From positions 1-15,769 of the forward strand of contig CALAVD010000334.1 of NCBI GenBank assembly GCA_937892085.1: 15,769 nt of DNA, written 5' to 3'. The stretch comes from an uncultured Prevotellaceae bacterium. Lineage in GTDB: Bacteria; Bacteroidota; Bacteroidia; Bacteroidales; Muribaculaceae. Every line of letters starts with the position of its first letter. Position 1 is the stretch's first letter. The notes below the pieces were generated by a model that was not told where the DNA came from, did no database searches, and was given only the letters and a program-made list of their open reading frames with translations. Below are positions 1 to 7,467 of this stretch, piece after piece. The translations under genes and the position numbers were made by a program.

Positions 1-290
1 CAGCCAGCACCGCGCGGCTGTCAGTCTGTATCGCGTGGCATCGCCACGTGTGAGAATCCATCCAGCACCGCGCGGCTGGTCAGTCTGTATCGCGTGGCAT
101 CGCCACGTGAGAGAATCCAGCCAGCACCGCGCGGCTGTCAGTCTGTATCGCGTGGCATCGCCACGTGTGAGAATCCATCCAGCACCGCGCGGCTGGTCAG
201 TCTGTATCGCGTGGCATCGCCACGTGAGAGAATCCAGCCAGCACCGCGCGGCTGTCAGTCTGTATCGCGTGGCATCGCCACGTGTGAGAT
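1..290. repeat. Tandem array of hairpin units (58/59 bp alternating)
   Basis: Five units are visible. The common word CCAGCACCGCGCGGCTG begins at 4, 62, 121, 179 and 238, giving spacings of 58, 59, 58 and 59. Two unit types alternate: type A has GGCTGTCAG and ends CGTGTGAGA, type B has GGCTGGTCAG and ends CGTGAGAGA, so the higher-order period is 117 bp. Each unit carries a perfect hairpin CGTGGC-ATC-GCCACG (34-48 in the first), overlapping a CACGTG palindrome, and a CCGCGCGG palindrome (10-17). The array starts before the window and stops about 20 bp from the 3' end of the minus-strand DUF4105 gene. It is not coding: frames stay open only because 117 is divisible by three. No unique spacers are present, so it is not a CRISPR array. 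Confidence 0.95.
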
Positions 291-307
291 ATTGTTTTAT
301 TTTACCT

Positions 308-1507
308 TTAGCGCTTAGCGATGCATCTCACTGCTAAGGAGGCAGTGATAAACTGATGAGGCAGGTCGAGCTGCTTGCTCAATGGGGTGGCGAGGATAAA
401 GAGCACCAGCACCACTGTGTAGAAAAGATATATTTTGTGGAAACCCTTGCGCTTGTGCCACAGCAGCCAGATGATTAGTGGCAGTGGGTTGAAGGGAATG
501 AGATACCAGTTCCAGTGCACGCCGAAGAGTCCTGACACAAAACTCGTGTAAATCAACAGCACACCTGCCAGGGTGACCATGGCCATCATCAAGAAATCGA
601 GCACTATAAGCAACCATTTCAGTTCCCACTTGAATTGACCAAGGGTGACAAGAACTGTGATAAGCAGCAAGAAACCAAAGACCCACATTGGTGTCACCGA
701 AGATGCCTTAAAAGCATTCACGAGTGGTAACAACTCTTTCTCGCCTGTGACCAATGGGCGTTTAGAGCCATCAGCATCAACTATTGAAGCTTTCTTTAGC
801 ACTAATGGCAGCAATTCGGGTGCCACCTGTTGCTCGTGTGGCCAGTAAGTGTCGCTCTCAGTACCCAAGAATGTCATGCTCCAAAATTGGAGCCAAGGAA
901 AGTTTCTTGTCAAGTATCTTACTCCATCGCCATTAATCATCTTGAACTCTTCGGGCCAACCGTTGAAGTCCAAGGTCTCGTCAACCACCACATTCTCAAT
1001 AGCCATCAGTGACACTGACGAGCAGTTGTTTTGCAGGAAGTTGAAACTTCTCATGTTCTCATCAACATAGTCGTTGTCGAGCAAACGCCACAGTTCCTGC
1101 TTCTCGTGGGTTGTGAGGTTGAGCGTGTATTGCATCACCTGGCGGCCATCGAGCTTATATCCTTTCAAAAATTCAACGGTTGGAACTGCCATCATGTGAG
1201 CATCGGTCTTGCCAATGAAAAACTTGATAATGCCTCCCATGCCGGCCTCTTCCTCAAAGCTGAAGCAATAGTCAAGATTGTGAACAGGGCATTCCATCCT
1301 GATAACACCATGTCCAAGCTGTGAATATATAGCCTCGCCTGGCGACATCACAAGCAGGCTTGCGGTGACGAAGTTGCTGCTGTCGGGGAGCAAGGAACCG
1401 CCATTGGTCCACGGCACTTTATCTTGAGAATGAACGGCGACGCTTGTGGCGAGCAATATTGTTGCCACAAGCATCATTGTCCATATTCTCAAAGCATTAC
1501 CTGCCAT
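308..1507 (-). CDS. DUF4105 (Lnb N-terminal-like) membrane protein
   Basis: The 399-aa protein begins with a signal peptide (about 1-27, ending near VHSQ). A periplasmic domain of the DUF4105 family follows, whose Pfam model is now named after the N-terminal domain of the enterococcal lipoprotein acyltransferase Lnb. The two family hallmarks are present: SPGEAIYSQLGHG with His66, and FNFLQNNCSS with Cys162. About five hydrophobic segments follow (roughly 273-290, 297-321, 338-351, 357-375, 384-397), including the family-type HWNWYLIPFNPLPLI stretch. A role in lipoprotein or envelope lipid modification is inferred from the family and has not been shown for this branch. The start is ATG at 1507. 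It lies 60 bp downstream of the small secreted gene at 1568-2035 and may be co-transcribed with it. A truncated paralogue lies at 2148-2358. Confidence 0.85.
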   Translation of the reverse strand: MAGNALRIWTMMLVATILLATSVAVHSQDKVPWTNGGSLLPDSSNFVTASLLVMSPGEAIYSQLGHGVIRMECPVHNLDYCFSFEEEAGMGGIIKFFIGKTDAHMMAVPTVEFLKGYKLDGRQVMQYTLNLTTHEKQELWRLLDNDYVDENMRSFNFLQNNCSSVSLMAIENVVVDETLDFNGWPEEFKMINGDGVRYLTRNFPWLQFWSMTFLGTESDTYWPHEQQVAPELLPLVLKKASIVDADGSKRPLVTGEKELLPLVNAFKASSVTPMWVFGFLLLITVLVTLGQFKWELKWLLIVLDFLMMAMVTLAGVLLIYTSFVSGLFGVHWNWYLIPFNPLPLIIWLLWHKRKGFHKIYLFYTVVLVLFILATPLSKQLDLPHQFITASLAVRCIAKR

Positions 1508-1512
1508 TTGCT

Positions 1513-1527
1513 TAATTTGCCAAATTA
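1513..1527. promoter_or_regulatory. AT-rich perfect palindrome upstream of DUF4105 gene
   Basis: TAATTTG-C-CAAATTA is a 15-bp perfect dyad that ends 6 bp before the ATG at 1507. It could be an operator or simply AT-rich leader sequence. Nothing else supports a regulatory role. Confidence 0.25.
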
Positions 1528-1567
1528 GCCGTTTGCGTTAGCCTAATTATGCTTTATGAATTATGCA

Positions 1568-2035
1568 TTAATAAACTACTTTCTTCCCGTTCTGGATGTA
1601 GATGCCGTGAGTTGGGGGCTGCACTTTGCGGCCCATGAGGAACTTGATGTCGGTGCCGTCCTCATCGCCTGTGGGGACAAGGTGCAGCTGGAACATCTCC
1701 TCAAGGAACCATGTGGGCTTGTTGTTATAAACTAACACATCTTCGATGAGGCCCTTGATGAACTCCAAGGTCTCGATCATGTCGCCACCGTCACCACTGA
1801 GGTTGGTGAGCAGAGCCTCACCGTTATCATCACGCTCGCCATACCACACTAGCAGTGGGCTGGCATCCTCGTAGGTGGGAGCGGTAATGTCGGCAAGGTA
1901 GTTGCTTTGCAGTTTCACATACGTGCCTGAATACACGTTCTTGATGCGGTACACACCTTGATCAGGAAGTGGCGTGGCTGCGCTTGCGCTTACCGCGATT
2001 AATGCGGCAAGGATGAGGGCAATCGTTTTTCTCAT
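1568..2035 (-). CDS. Small secreted protein with T9SS-like C-terminal motif
   Basis: The 155-aa protein has a clear signal peptide (residues 1-20, cleavage after ASA-A). Residues 26-65 (GVYRIKNVYSGTYVKLQSNY onward) resemble the start of beta-trefoil-like modules found in large Bacteroidales secreted proteins. The last 22 residues (MGRKVQPPTHGIYIQNGKKV onward) match the short C-terminal pattern xGRKVxxPTxGIYIxNGKKV common on exported proteins of Prevotella-like bacteria and probably linked to type IX secretion. The middle (about 70-125) has no recognisable domain and no catalytic motif. The protein may be a shortened derivative of a longer one. The function is unknown. The start is ATG at 2035, and a TAATTTTG -7 box lies upstream. 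Confidence 0.8.
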   Translation of the reverse strand: MRKTIALILAALIAVSASAATPLPDQGVYRIKNVYSGTYVKLQSNYLADITAPTYEDASPLLVWYGERDDNGEALLTNLSGDGGDMIETLEFIKGLIEDVLVYNNKPTWFLEEMFQLHLVPTGDEDGTDIKFLMGRKVQPPTHGIYIQNGKKVVY

Positions 2036-2106
2036 TTTTTTGTAATTTGTACGTAGGTGAAATTTTATTTAAGCAATGAAAATTCCTTTAGATTCGTTTG
2101 AATATG

Positions 2107-2114
2107 CAAAATTA
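2107..2114 (-). promoter_or_regulatory. Possible -7 promoter box for the gene at 1568-2035
   Basis: On the minus strand this reads TAATTTTG, fitting the Bacteroidetes -7 consensus TAnnTTTG. Transcription would start near 2100, giving a leader of about 65 nt. No clean -33 TTTG is visible at the expected distance, so the call is weak. Confidence 0.35.
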
Positions 2115-2147
2115 TAAAGAAGCTTTATTTAATTAATGAGATTACAG

Positions 2148-2358
2148 TTAATTATGGTTAATTGCTCTAATGATCTTGTCCATAGTGCTGCTGGGACACC
2201 TCTATTCGCAGCGCCACGTGTCCAAATTGAGAATAGATGGCTTCACCTGGCGACATAACAAGTAAGCTGGCAGTGATAGTGTCCTCGCTATGCGCTCTAA
2301 CATGAAACGCTGCAAGAAGGACAATGCTCAATAAAATCAGTAGCCTATGAAATTTAAC
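2148..2358 (-). pseudogene. Truncated, frameshifted DUF4105 paralogue (N-terminus only)
   Basis: Immediately after the sulfatase stop codon the minus strand encodes, in the same frame, a signal peptide (LLILLSIVLLAAFHVRAHSE) and then TITASLLVMSPGEAIYSQFG followed by HVALRIE. This aligns with residues 47-72 of the intact DUF4105 protein at 308-1507 (VTASLLVMSPGEAIYSQLGH). After RIE the frame stops at TAG (2167-2169). A one-base shift restores ECP, as in the intact copy, but that frame ends at TAA (2148-2150). No in-frame ATG exists after the sulfatase stop, so initiation would need TTG or CTG. The conserved NNCSS part and all membrane helices are missing. The region 2036-2147 between it and the next gene holds only that gene's leader and putative promoter. 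Confidence 0.85.
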
Positions 2359-2367
2359 ACTTGCCTC

Positions 2368-4182
2368 TTAGTTGTGATTTTTCCACCAGTTGGTTTTTAT
2401 TAGGGTGTTGGAGACTTGCCAAGCGTCGAGCTGGTGGCGTAATAGCGGCGACGAGGTGTCGCCAGCGCTCTCGCCAGGTGAGGGCACCGCCGAGTACACG
2501 TTGTTGCGGAGCATACTGTGTCCTAAACCTTTCCACCAGTAGGCGTTGGCACCCATGATGTCGAGTAGAGTGGGGTAGATGTCGATTTGCCCTACTGGTC
2601 CCTCGATGCGCTTGCCTGGCACCCCAGAGTTGAGGATGACAAAGACGCACTCGATGCCACTCGGTGAGAGTGAAGCTCGGCCGTGTGGGTCGTCATCGAC
2701 GAAGTCGCTATGGTCGCTTGCAACGATTATCACAGTGTTGTCATAGAGGTGATCGTCTTTAAGGCGCTGAAGAAATGTTCCCAACTGACGGTCGAAGAAC
2801 GACACCTTCTCGAGGTAGTTGCGCACGGTGGTAGTGTAGCTCTGAGACTGCGAAATCCATGTCGGCTTCACCTCTTCGAGTTTGTTGTAGGGTATATGTG
2901 TGGTGCCAGTGAAAATCATGGCGTAGAACGGCTGTCGCTGAGTGGCGAGTTTGCCGTTACTGTACTCTAACAGAGCTTTGTCAATCGACTCTCCCGAATT
3001 TAGGTAAGACTCACGGTAATTGTCCTGAAGGCATAGCTCGTCAAATCCATAGCTGCGTGCCGTGTTCTCAACGTTCCACATGCCAGCGCGATCGACGGTG
3101 ATTTCGATGGAGCGATATTGGGGATTGGCGGTCTTGAGCGCCTTGGCGAGAGACGGATATTCGTTATCGCCATAGTCCATGGCTACCGACTGTGTGGTAA
3201 GTGGCAGGAGACCTGTGTTGTAGATGAACATGCCATCGCTGGAACGCCCGTTCTTTACCTGTGCCATCATGAGTGTGCTGGAGATTGACGAGCTGTCGTT
3301 GACGAGGCTGTTGAGCACTGGGCACACCTCGCGGCCGTCTATTTTCAAATTCACCACCCACGCGTTGAGCGACTCGACCATAATCAGTACCAAGTTGCGG
3401 TTAGGTGCTGAGCAATAGGGGGTGTCGGTGTATTTGGGCACTTCCTTGTCGATGAAACTCTGCGCCTGCTCTTTCTCCTCGGCTGTCACACCCGTGAATG
3501 CCTTGGCGATGGTGTAAATCACGAAAGGCACGTTCCCGTTCTTGACGGGATAAACTTTGTTCTTGAAGTTTACAAGGGCGTAATATTTTTGTGGGAAATA
3601 GTCTTTAAAGTTTGTGCGGTTACGCATGGTCTCGTGCGCAAAGCCTGAGAATTGCAATAGCACTGAGAGCACGAGAGTTGTGACAGATAGTAGCCAGCGA
3701 CGGCGACCGAACTCCATCTCGGACCAGATGCGCCTGCGAAGTTTCCACAGATACACGGCGAGAAAAAGCAGGGGTAAGCCGAGCACCCACACCGCCTCGG
3801 CAGTGATTGTTCCTAAGATGCTGTCGAAAAGCACGCCACCGAGGTTGCTCACGTAGAGCCACGATGAGAACGGCATAAGGTCGTGGTAGGTCTCGTTGTA
3901 GGTGATTTGCGCGAAGCACCACACCGTGACGACAGCCATCACCAGCCACAGCCATCCCTTGCGACGCGACGGCAACAGCCAGTAGAATGCGGTGAGAAAC
4001 AACGCATCACTCAAGTGGTTGAGAATGAGTGAACGCAGTGGCGGCATGGGATAGAAAGTGCCCTCGGCAAGCTTGTGAGAGGTAATGACCATTTGAACCG
4101 TCATCACCACGACGGCCAATGCGTAGAACAGAAAAGTTGGAGATTTTAATTTGGCGAGAAGACGCTGGCACAAGGATTTCAT
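2368..4182 (-). CDS. LTA synthase-like membrane sulfatase / phosphoglycerol transferase family
   Basis: The 604-aa protein has about five N-terminal membrane segments (roughly 15-35, 55-71, 76-95, 108-146, 163-182) and a large extracytoplasmic alkaline-phosphatase/sulfatase domain (about 260-560). Metal and catalytic positions of the LtaS type are visible: Glu270 in IMVESLN, a nucleophile in NGRSSDG (Ser314 where Gram-positive LtaS has Thr in GKTSD), His429 in THIPY, and Asp490-His491 in VASDHSD. Family members transfer phosphoglycerol or phosphoethanolamine head groups from phospholipids to glycolipids or glycans. The substrate here is unknown. It starts 7 bp after the stop of the small secreted gene at 4190-4498, so the two are likely co-transcribed. 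A broken DUF4105 copy follows directly. Ser could be the normal nucleophile in this branch of the family. Confidence 0.88.
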   Translation of the reverse strand: MKSLCQRLLAKLKSPTFLFYALAVVVMTVQMVITSHKLAEGTFYPMPPLRSLILNHLSDALFLTAFYWLLPSRRKGWLWLVMAVVTVWCFAQITYNETYHDLMPFSSWLYVSNLGGVLFDSILGTITAEAVWVLGLPLLFLAVYLWKLRRRIWSEMEFGRRRWLLSVTTLVLSVLLQFSGFAHETMRNRTNFKDYFPQKYYALVNFKNKVYPVKNGNVPFVIYTIAKAFTGVTAEEKEQAQSFIDKEVPKYTDTPYCSAPNRNLVLIMVESLNAWVVNLKIDGREVCPVLNSLVNDSSSISSTLMMAQVKNGRSSDGMFIYNTGLLPLTTQSVAMDYGDNEYPSLAKALKTANPQYRSIEITVDRAGMWNVENTARSYGFDELCLQDNYRESYLNSGESIDKALLEYSNGKLATQRQPFYAMIFTGTTHIPYNKLEEVKPTWISQSQSYTTTVRNYLEKVSFFDRQLGTFLQRLKDDHLYDNTVIIVASDHSDFVDDDPHGRASLSPSGIECVFVILNSGVPGKRIEGPVGQIDIYPTLLDIMGANAYWWKGLGHSMLRNNVYSAVPSPGESAGDTSSPLLRHQLDAWQVSNTLIKTNWWKNHN

Positions 4183-4189
4183 GGCTGCG

Positions 4190-4498
4190 TCACTTTACAA
4201 CCACCTTGCGCGACCAGCGGCCAGCGCACTTCACGATGTAGAACCCTTTAGGAACATCGATGGTGACTTTTGTGCCAGCACTCACGCGAACGGTCTTGAT
4301 GAGCTGACCTGTGATAGAGTAGATGTTGAAAGTTGCATCGCTTTCTCCAGCTACCATAGCGATGGTGCCCTTGCCGCCAACGACAGTGGTCTCCTCGCTC
4401 GATACTTGCTCAACGCGCGGAGTGGCAAAGGCGTTAACACTCACTGAACCAACAGCAAGCGCTATGCACAGGGTGAATATGTAAAGCAGACGTTTCAT
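4190..4498 (-). CDS. Small secreted protein, mostly a T9SS-type sorting-like domain
   Basis: Starting at ATG 4498 this encodes 102 aa (an in-frame TTG at 4510 would add four residues). A signal peptide (about 1-24, ending near NAFA) is followed by a short linker. The remaining roughly 65 residues are the beta-rich pattern typical of Bacteroidetes C-terminal sorting domains: GGKGTIAMVAG, ATFNIYSITGQLIKTV, GTKVTIDVPKGFYIVK and the terminal RKVVVK. There is almost no cargo besides this domain. Such domains normally sit at the end of large exported proteins, so this may be a stand-alone surface peptide or a remnant. It lies 7 bp upstream of the sulfatase. A TAATTTTG box lies at 4508-4515, but too close to the ATG to be a comfortable promoter for it. 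Confidence 0.75.
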   Translation of the reverse strand: MKRLLYIFTLCIALAVGSVSVNAFATPRVEQVSSEETTVVGGKGTIAMVAGESDATFNIYSITGQLIKTVRVSAGTKVTIDVPKGFYIVKCAGRWSRKVVVK

Positions 4499-4639
4499 TT
4501 CAACTTGCAAAATTACAATTATTTTTCAAGAAAACAATAATCTCTACACAATTTTTTCGAAAATTTTACGTTAGCAGCAGGCAATAGAATCATGCTACTG
4601 ATGTTTTGACACCCAATTTCCCCAAGAGTTTAATCTGGA

Positions 4640-4663
4640 AACGGCTTTAATAGTCGTTTTTTT
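4640..4663 (+). terminator. Terminator-like hairpin with no gene upstream on its strand
   Basis: AACGGC (4640-4645) pairs with GTCGTT (4653-4658) using one G-T wobble, with a 7-nt loop, and a run of seven T begins at 4657. In this orientation it would end a plus-strand transcript, but both flanking genes are on the minus strand. The stem is short, so the call is weak. Confidence 0.35.
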
Positions 4664-4667
4664 CTTC

Positions 4668-5888
4668 TTACCTGCCTGACTGGTCCAGCAGGTCTGACGT
4701 GCCTAACTTGTTTATGGGCTCCACTATGTCGCAGCCGTCGTCTTCGCCGGTGAGCAGGCGCAGCAGGGCTTGGGCGAGTAGGCGACCTTGCAGATGGTAG
4801 CCGTCATTACCTAAGTGCAGGTGGTCGGTTTTCATGTAACGTGAGCTGAGCCAGCGGTTTGAGGCTCCCGCCCCGCCCGCCACCTGGTAAAAGTCCCACA
4901 CTGCCACATGATGACTCTTTCCATAGGCAAGAATCAGATCACGCACCTCGGCGATGGTGCTCTGAATGTGGTAGCCGCGGCTGCTCCGCTTCTGTGTCTC
5001 CATGGGCGTGGTGAGAAGAAATTTCACACCAGGACACACCCTCCTGATATCATTGAGCATCTGGTCGATGTTTGAAGTGAGGTTGCCAAACGAGCCATAG
5101 GCTTCGTTGGTGCCGAGAGAGATTATCACTAATTGCGGTTCCAAGTCGCTGATTTGGCGTGCGAAGTTGTCGATGTTAAGATAGCTTCTGTAGGTCGCTC
5201 CATTGTTGCCTATGCAATCTACCACCACCCCTCGCTTGCCGTTGAGCAGGCGCACGCCAAACAGGGCACCGTCGCCCCTGAGTCGCAGGGTGGCGGTGTC
5301 GGTCTCGGTGTCGAGCACATAGTCGGTGGCGGTGGTGCTGCGTTGCTTGCCACGCACAGGGATGCCGTTTTGCTCCACGATAAAGGATTTGCCCGTGGAA
5401 TGAAACATGGTGATGCGGTAGAAGTCGGCGCCATCATGCTTAGCCTTGATGCTCAGAGTGGTGCCGGCACCGCTAAACTTCACCGCTACTCCTGTCATGC
5501 CCATCCCGGCGGGTTTGGACGAGGACAGCAGGCGGCTCGATGCCGAGATTGATGCTGACGACTTGAGTACGTAATCGCTTGGCTCGTTGGTGCCTGCGAG
5601 CGCTAAAGGACAAATAAGCCCTCTGCCACCGTTGCCATATCGCTCTTGCAGCGTCCTTCTCACCTCGTCGCTGATGATGCCTGGCTGCACATGCGAGTCG
5701 CCAATGTGCACGATGGTGAACTTGTAGTTGTGGCGGCGAGGGTTGTTGAGGTAACTGATGAGGCTCGTCCAGTCATCGCCGTTGAGCGTAATGCGGTTGG
5801 CATCGTGGTTGATGACGACGGGCTGCGACATCGCCATCACGCTCCCTGCCAGTGCTAAGGCAAGTAATATCTGTCTTATTGTGCTCAA
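4668..5888 (-). CDS. Secreted SGNH/GDSL-family hydrolase
   Basis: The 406-aa protein has an N-terminal signal peptide (about 1-21). The four SGNH blocks are readable: block I IVHIGDSHVQPG with Ser65, block II CIGNNGATYRS (Gly227 or Gly230), block III SLGTNEAYG with Asn261, and block V TDHLHLGNDGYH with Asp355 and His358. A beta-rich insertion (about 105-225) separates blocks I and II. Relatives remove acyl or acetyl groups from cell-wall or exported polysaccharides, and the substrate here cannot be read from sequence. The start appears to be TTG at 5888: the frame is closed upstream by the rmuC stop, and the next Met (residue 18) would destroy the signal peptide. It follows rmuC by 6 bp and is probably translated from the same transcript. 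Confidence 0.85.
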   Translation of the reverse strand: MSTIRQILLALALAGSVMAMSQPVVINHDANRITLNGDDWTSLISYLNNPRRHNYKFTIVHIGDSHVQPGIISDEVRRTLQERYGNGGRGLICPLALAGTNEPSDYVLKSSASISASSRLLSSSKPAGMGMTGVAVKFSGAGTTLSIKAKHDGADFYRITMFHSTGKSFIVEQNGIPVRGKQRSTTATDYVLDTETDTATLRLRGDGALFGVRLLNGKRGVVVDCIGNNGATYRSYLNIDNFARQISDLEPQLVIISLGTNEAYGSFGNLTSNIDQMLNDIRRVCPGVKFLLTTPMETQKRSSRGYHIQSTIAEVRDLILAYGKSHHVAVWDFYQVAGGAGASNRWLSSRYMKTDHLHLGNDGYHLQGRLLAQALLRLLTGEDDGCDIVEPINKLGTSDLLDQSGR

Positions 5889-5894
5889 GTCTCG

Positions 5895-7283
5895 TTATTG
5901 CTCTATCTCGGCATTTTTCAGTCCTGCCAGTTCCTTGATTCTCTCGCCTTTAGAGAACACTCCGCCTCGACCCTCAAGCTTCTTCTTGGCGTTGTCGAAG
6001 GTTGACTGCATGGCGTTGATGCCGTTTTGTATCTTGTCGAGGTCGCTGTAGAAGGTGTTGAGTTTGTCGATAAGCTTCATCACCTCTTTGGCGATAGCCT
6101 CGGCATTCTTGTTCTGCTTGTCACGAGACCACAGCTGCATGAGCAGTTGTGCCACACTCAGCAGGTGGGTCGGGCTCACCACCACCACGCGCTTGTTGTA
6201 GGCATACTCCCACAAGTCCTGGTTGCCCTGCATGGCGGCAAGGTAAGCGGGCTCGTTGGGGATGAACATTAGCGCGAAATCCACCGAGTTCTTGACGTGT
6301 TTCACATAGTCTTTCTTGGCGAGCAGGTCGATTTGCCCTTTCACCGAAGCTTTGTGGTCGTTGAGGTATTGCTGCTGCTCCATGGGGTCGGTAGCGTTGA
6401 CATAATCGACAAAAGCGGTGAGCGACACCTTGCTGTCGATAATGAGTCGCTTGCCGTCGGGCATGAATAGGGTGAAGTCGGGACGCAGCATCGAGCCTTC
6501 GTCGTTGGTAATCAACTTGTCGTCTTCGTCGCGGGTCACTTGCATCTGGTAGTGAACATTCTCCTGTAGTCCCGAGAGGTCGAGGATGCGCTTGAGCACT
6601 CCCTCGCCCCAGTCGCCTTGAATCTTGTTGTTGCTGATGAGGGCATTCGACAGGCGAGTCGCTTCTTGCGAAATTTGGCGGTTAGCATCGGCCATCTTTT
6701 TAAGCTCTTTGTCAAAGAGCTGGGAGTTGAGGTCTTGCTTTTGCTGATAGTCTTTGAGCTCCTTGTTAAGACCGGTGATTTGTTCGCGGAGCGGTGTGAG
6801 GAGCTGACCGAGGCTCGCCTTGCCCTCCTCGGTCATGGCTTTGCGACTCAGGTCGAGAAGCTCGCCAGCCACGAGTTTGAACGCCTGGCGCGAGTCTTGC
6901 TCGAGCTGTTCGCGAGTGCGTGTCAAGTCCTCGAGTTTGGTGGAGAGGGATGCTTTCTCGCGGTCGAGCGCGTCTTTCGCATCATCGAGGGCTTTGATTT
7001 CGTTGCGCAGCTCGTCAACATTGCGCGAGAGTTCGTCGATGCGTTGTTGCTGCAGTGTGGTCTGCTGGTAGAACGCGGCGTTGCTGGTCTTGAGGTTTAC
7101 GTTTTCCTCGCTCAGCATCTGTGCTTTACCTTCGCTTGTCGTCAACTGCGAACGCAGCTCTTGGCTGCTTGCCTCGATGTGGCGCCTCATCTCGTCGGCG
7201 CTGCGGCGCATGAGCCATGCCGCCACTGCTGCCAAGACAATTACCACTATTAGTGAAATAATGTATAGGCTAACGCTGATCAT
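5895..7283 (-). CDS. rmuC: RmuC family protein (putative DNA recombination/limiting factor)
   Basis: The 462-aa protein has one N-terminal membrane anchor (about 5-24), a long coiled coil (about 30-210, with many E/Q/L/K heptads), and the RmuC core (about 215-445). The core shows QGDWGEGVL (222-230), RPDFTLFMPDGKRLIIDSKV with Asp269, Asp283 and Lys285 (a PD-(D/E)XK-like arrangement), and IPNEPAYLAA followed by VVVVSPTHLL. RmuC was linked in E. coli to limiting inversion at short inverted repeats, and its biochemical activity is poorly defined. The length is typical of the family. The start is ATG at 7283. A TAACTTTG box (7328-7335) would give a leader of about 38 nt. The SGNH hydrolase follows 6 bp downstream. 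Confidence 0.95.
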   Translation of the reverse strand: MISVSLYIISLIVVIVLAAVAAWLMRRSADEMRRHIEASSQELRSQLTTSEGKAQMLSEENVNLKTSNAAFYQQTTLQQQRIDELSRNVDELRNEIKALDDAKDALDREKASLSTKLEDLTRTREQLEQDSRQAFKLVAGELLDLSRKAMTEEGKASLGQLLTPLREQITGLNKELKDYQQKQDLNSQLFDKELKKMADANRQISQEATRLSNALISNNKIQGDWGEGVLKRILDLSGLQENVHYQMQVTRDEDDKLITNDEGSMLRPDFTLFMPDGKRLIIDSKVSLTAFVDYVNATDPMEQQQYLNDHKASVKGQIDLLAKKDYVKHVKNSVDFALMFIPNEPAYLAAMQGNQDLWEYAYNKRVVVVSPTHLLSVAQLLMQLWSRDKQNKNAEAIAKEVMKLIDKLNTFYSDLDKIQNGINAMQSTFDNAKKKLEGRGGVFSKGERIKELAGLKNAEIEQ

Positions 7284-7327
7284 ACTGTGAAAAAATAGCT
7301 AATCTTTATGTTCTTAAAATGGCTCTG

Positions 7328-7335
7328 CAAAGTTA
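7328..7335 (-). promoter_or_regulatory. -7 promoter box for rmuC
   Basis: On the minus strand it reads TAACTTTG, an exact match to TAnnTTTG, with transcription expected to start near 7321. No convincing -33 TTTG was found. It lies back-to-back with the plus-strand promoter at 7407-7437. Confidence 0.45.
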
Positions 7336-7406
7336 CTGAAAAATTTCCTCTTAACGATGAATTGTTATAAATATTGTGTGCAGTTTTCTCTTTTTTGTTT
7401 TTTTTC

Positions 7407-7437
7407 TTTGAAAATAAGAAAAATATTTGTACCTTTA
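7407..7437 (+). promoter_or_regulatory. Bacteroidetes-type promoter for the DUF695-like gene
   Basis: TTTG (7407-7410), a 19-bp spacer, then TACCTTTA (7430-7437), one base from the TAnnTTTG consensus. The predicted start near 7444 gives a leader of about 24 nt to the ATG at 7468. Confidence 0.6.
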
Positions 7438-7467
7438 GGCGGTTTTTTATGAATCATGTTTTTGTCT

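Noticed and set aside
1..290. CRISPR array
   Set aside because: The units are contiguous, with no unique spacers, and no cas genes are present.
35..337. Open frames of 100 and 74 codons across the left repeat array
   Set aside because: They exist only because the 117-bp dimer is divisible by three. The peptides are exact repeats with no domain, start signal or conserved end.
6618..7253. 211-codon plus-strand frame opposite rmuC
   Set aside because: It is antisense to a strongly recognised rmuC coiled-coil region, where biased codons keep the opposite frame open.
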